Assembly: GCA_905221605.1 (NCBI GenBank)
Contig: CAJNDS010002221.1
Span: 416,419 to 480,418, forward strand
Direction of reading: 5' to 3'
From: Symbiodinium natans
Taxonomy: Eukaryota > Sar > Dinophyceae > Suessiales > Symbiodiniaceae
Length of the DNA: 64,000 nt
Shown: piece after piece, positions 62,308 to 64,000 of the stretch
How the letters are laid out: each line of letters opens with the position of its first letter
How positions within the stretch are numbered: the first letter of the stretch is position 1
Translations under genes and position numbers: made by a program
The notes under the pieces: model-generated
What the model was told of the DNA's origin: nothing
The model's database searches: none
What the model saw: the letters and a program-made list of their open reading frames with translations, nothing else

Positions 62308-63340
62308 GTTCTTTTGGGCATCAGGGTATTGGGGCTTGTAGAGTTTCAGGTTTCTAGGGTTTCAAGGAATTTATTGGGGTTCTAGGGCATCAGGGCCTTT
62401 TTTGGGGTTTAGGGTTTAGGGTCCTTAGGGCATCAGGGTACTGATTCTATTTTGGGTTTAGGCCCTTTTTTGGGGTTTAGGGTTTAGGGTTTAGTGCTTT
62501 TAGGGCATCGGGGTTTATGATTTGATTTTGAGTTTAGGCATTTTTTTGGGTTTAGGGTTTGGGGTTTTTAGGTGATTAGGGTTTAGGTGTTAGGGTTTTG
62601 GTTGTTAAGGGCCTCGGGGACAGGGTTTTAGGGCATCAGGGTATTGGGGCTTGTAGAGTTTCAGGTTTTTTTCTAGGGTTTCAAGGTACTTATTGGGGTT
62701 TAGGTTTTGTTGGGTTTTAGGGCATTAGGGTATTAGGGTTTAGAGTTTTGGGTTATTAAGTGTTTTAGGTTATCTAGGGTATCAGGGTATTAGGGTTTTT
62801 TAGGGTTTAGGGTTTTGGGTTTTGTTTAGGGTTTAGAGTTTTAGGCTTTTTAAAGGCAATCAAAAGTTTGAATATATTAACAATGGGGTGGGTTTAGGGC
62901 ATCAGGGTTTAGGGTTTAGGGTCTTAGGTTTGCAAGGGTTTAGGGCATTGGGGTATCATGGTATTAGTGTTTTTTTAAGGGGTTAGGGCGTTTCAGGGTT
63001 TAGAGTTTTAGTCGTTTTAAGGGTATGAGGTTCTAGGGCATCAGGGTTTTAGGGGCAGGGTTTTAGGTTTGTAGGGTTTCAGTTTTTTAGGTATTGGGGT
63101 TTAGGTTTTTTGGGGGGTTTAGGGTGTACAGTTTTAGGCTTTTAGGGTTTGGGGTGTTAGGGTTGTAGGTTGTTAGGGTGTTAGGGTTTAGGGTTTTTAG
63201 GGTTCAGGGTTTTATTGTTTAGGGTTTCAGGGTTTAGGGTGTAGACATTAGCAAGTACATCTCACTTTAGGGGTTCCTCAGGAGGACCCGCCAGTGTAGG
63301 GTTTAGGGTTTTCTCGGAGTTTTAAGTTTTAGGGTTTAGG
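62308..63340. repeat. 1-kb degenerate TTTAGGG-like block with 315-bp duplication
   Basis: GGGCATCAGGGTATTGGGGC(TTGTAGAGTTTCAGG) occurs at about 62318 and 62633, and ATCAGGGT phrases recur throughout. No convincing exon. Confidence 0.8.
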
Positions 63341-63350
63341 CAGTGTTTAG

Positions 63351-63440
63351 GCTAATCTTCGACCCTCCCAGGGGTCCGGGTAAGGTACTGTACCCGAAAA
63401 GCCATCATCTAGAGTCCATGCTTGAGATGTGGATGTTTGG
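63351..63440 (+). CDS. Exon, 30 codons
   Basis: CAGTGTTTAG|G acceptor, LIFDPPRGPGKVLYPKSHHL... then ESMLEMWMF, ends before a C-tract. Confidence 0.6.
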
Positions 63441-63629
63441 TTCCCCCCCCCCCCCTTCCCAAAGTCGGGCTTTTAGGGTTTTAGGGTTTGGAGAGTATGT
63501 AACCAGGGTGCCCGGCAGCACCCTCAACTAGTCCTTAAGCCCTAAACCCTAAGCCCTAAGCCCTAAACCCCAAACCCCAAACCCTGACCCTAAACCCTTC
63601 TTAGGGGTTCTGTATGCCAGGAAACGCAG

Positions 63630-63698
63630 GAAACTACCCCGAAGGTTGCTCCGGAACCTTGGATAAGGCAGTTCTGTCCTCCAGAAGAGTCTATGAGG
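63630..63698 (+). CDS. Exon, 23 codons
   Basis: GAAACGCAG|GAA acceptor, ETTPKVAPEPWIRQFCPPEE... then SM, donor GTTTAGCG at 63699. Confidence 0.6.
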
Positions 63699-63721
63699 GT
63701 TTAGCGTTTAGGGTTTAGGGC

Positions 63722-63792
63722 TACTCCAACGTCAAGGTTCAGAAGCCGCGGGCATCCGGTTCTGGCGTTGGGTTGAGGGTTGAAGATTTGGG
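63722..63792 (+). CDS. Candidate exon between TTTAGGG units
   Basis: YSNVKVQKPRASGSGVGLRV... open to TAA near 63797. Acceptor would be TTTAG|GGC in the array. Confidence 0.45.
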
Positions 63793-63807
63793 GGTTTAAT
63801 TTGGGTT

Positions 63808-63872
63808 TTGGGCACGGCGGCGGGGTGTTCCAAAAGCCTCAGCCTTTGCGCCCAGCAAGCTCAACTTGTGGT
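63808..63872 (+). CDS. Candidate exon, Cys-containing
   Basis: GTAAGCSKSLSLCAQQAQLV... then V, runs into CCCTAAA-type repeats that continue to the window end. Confidence 0.45.
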
Positions 63873-64000
63873 AGCCCTAAACCCTGAACCCCAGCACCGC
63901 ACCCCCCCCCCCCTGCCCAAGGCCCCAACCCTAAGCCCCAAGCCCTCAACCCCAAGCCCTCAACCCCAAGCCCTAAACCCCAAGCCCTAAACCCCAAACC

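Overview
This window looks like nuclear DNA of an alveolate, most probably a dinoflagellate; I cannot name the species. The reasons are: (1) telomere-type heptamers (CCCTAAA / TTTAGGG) in dozens of short internal arrays on both strands; (2) no long bacterial-style genes, but many short open stretches of about 40-190 bp with high third-position GC, usually entered by a pyrimidine-rich YAG (often AG|G, as is common in dinoflagellates) and left by GT, GC or possibly GA; (3) all stretches I could orient lie on the plus strand, like the unidirectional gene clusters of dinoflagellates. No rRNA, tRNA, CRISPR array or bacterial operon was seen.

Main reading: the ordinary ORF view is misleading here, because long low-complexity ORFs come from repeats while real coding sequence lies in tiny exons. 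Across almost the whole window a coding-like island tends to have a CCCTAAA-type array on its left and a TTTAGGG-type array on its right, so an intron tends to start with (G)TTTAGGG repeats and end with CCCTAAA repeats plus CAG. Its two ends could pair. Other introns are made of dispersed fold-back families (named A-M here, my labels). Several copies run exactly from a GT donor to an AG acceptor, and their removal joins the flanking frames. The clearest are A at 7243-7395 and 24313-24459, and M at 61487-61617. They look like introner-type elements, meaning mobile elements that create introns. Exon calls below rest on reading by eye: open frame, splice-like ends, codon third-position GC and array context. 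Where two frames compete I say so. Exons cannot be joined into complete genes from sequence alone.

Layout. 1-16.8 kb: micro-exons in telomere-like arrays, with fold-backs A, D, E, F, I and M. 16.9-18.7 kb: the most gene-like segment, ending in a 345-codon frame with a 3CxxC-type zinc finger. 18.7-20.6 kb: probable 3' flank and more micro-exons. 20.7-50.8 kb: many micro-exons, including a recurring family of short Cys-rich modules (about 24-50 kb), a Ty1/copia-like integrase relic (41.4-41.8 kb), a duplicated block with a 300-bp tandem exon unit (44-47.3 kb), long CA and C-rich tracts (45.2-46.4 kb) and a (CCCCAAA)n array (47.5-47.8 kb). 50.9-53.1 kb: a 21-bp repeat block arranged as a giant fold-back, then a 1.65-kb satellite with an 80-bp period. 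53.1-64 kb: T-rich duplicated sequence, then micro-exons and fold-back introns again, and a 1-kb degenerate TTTAGGG-like block near 62.3-63.3 kb.

Functions are mostly unknown. Recognisable pieces are the 3CxxC zinc finger, the integrase relic, a possible signal peptide and several hydrophobic exons. Terminal-looking exons with stops occur many times, so the window probably holds several genes, or few genes with much alternative exon content.
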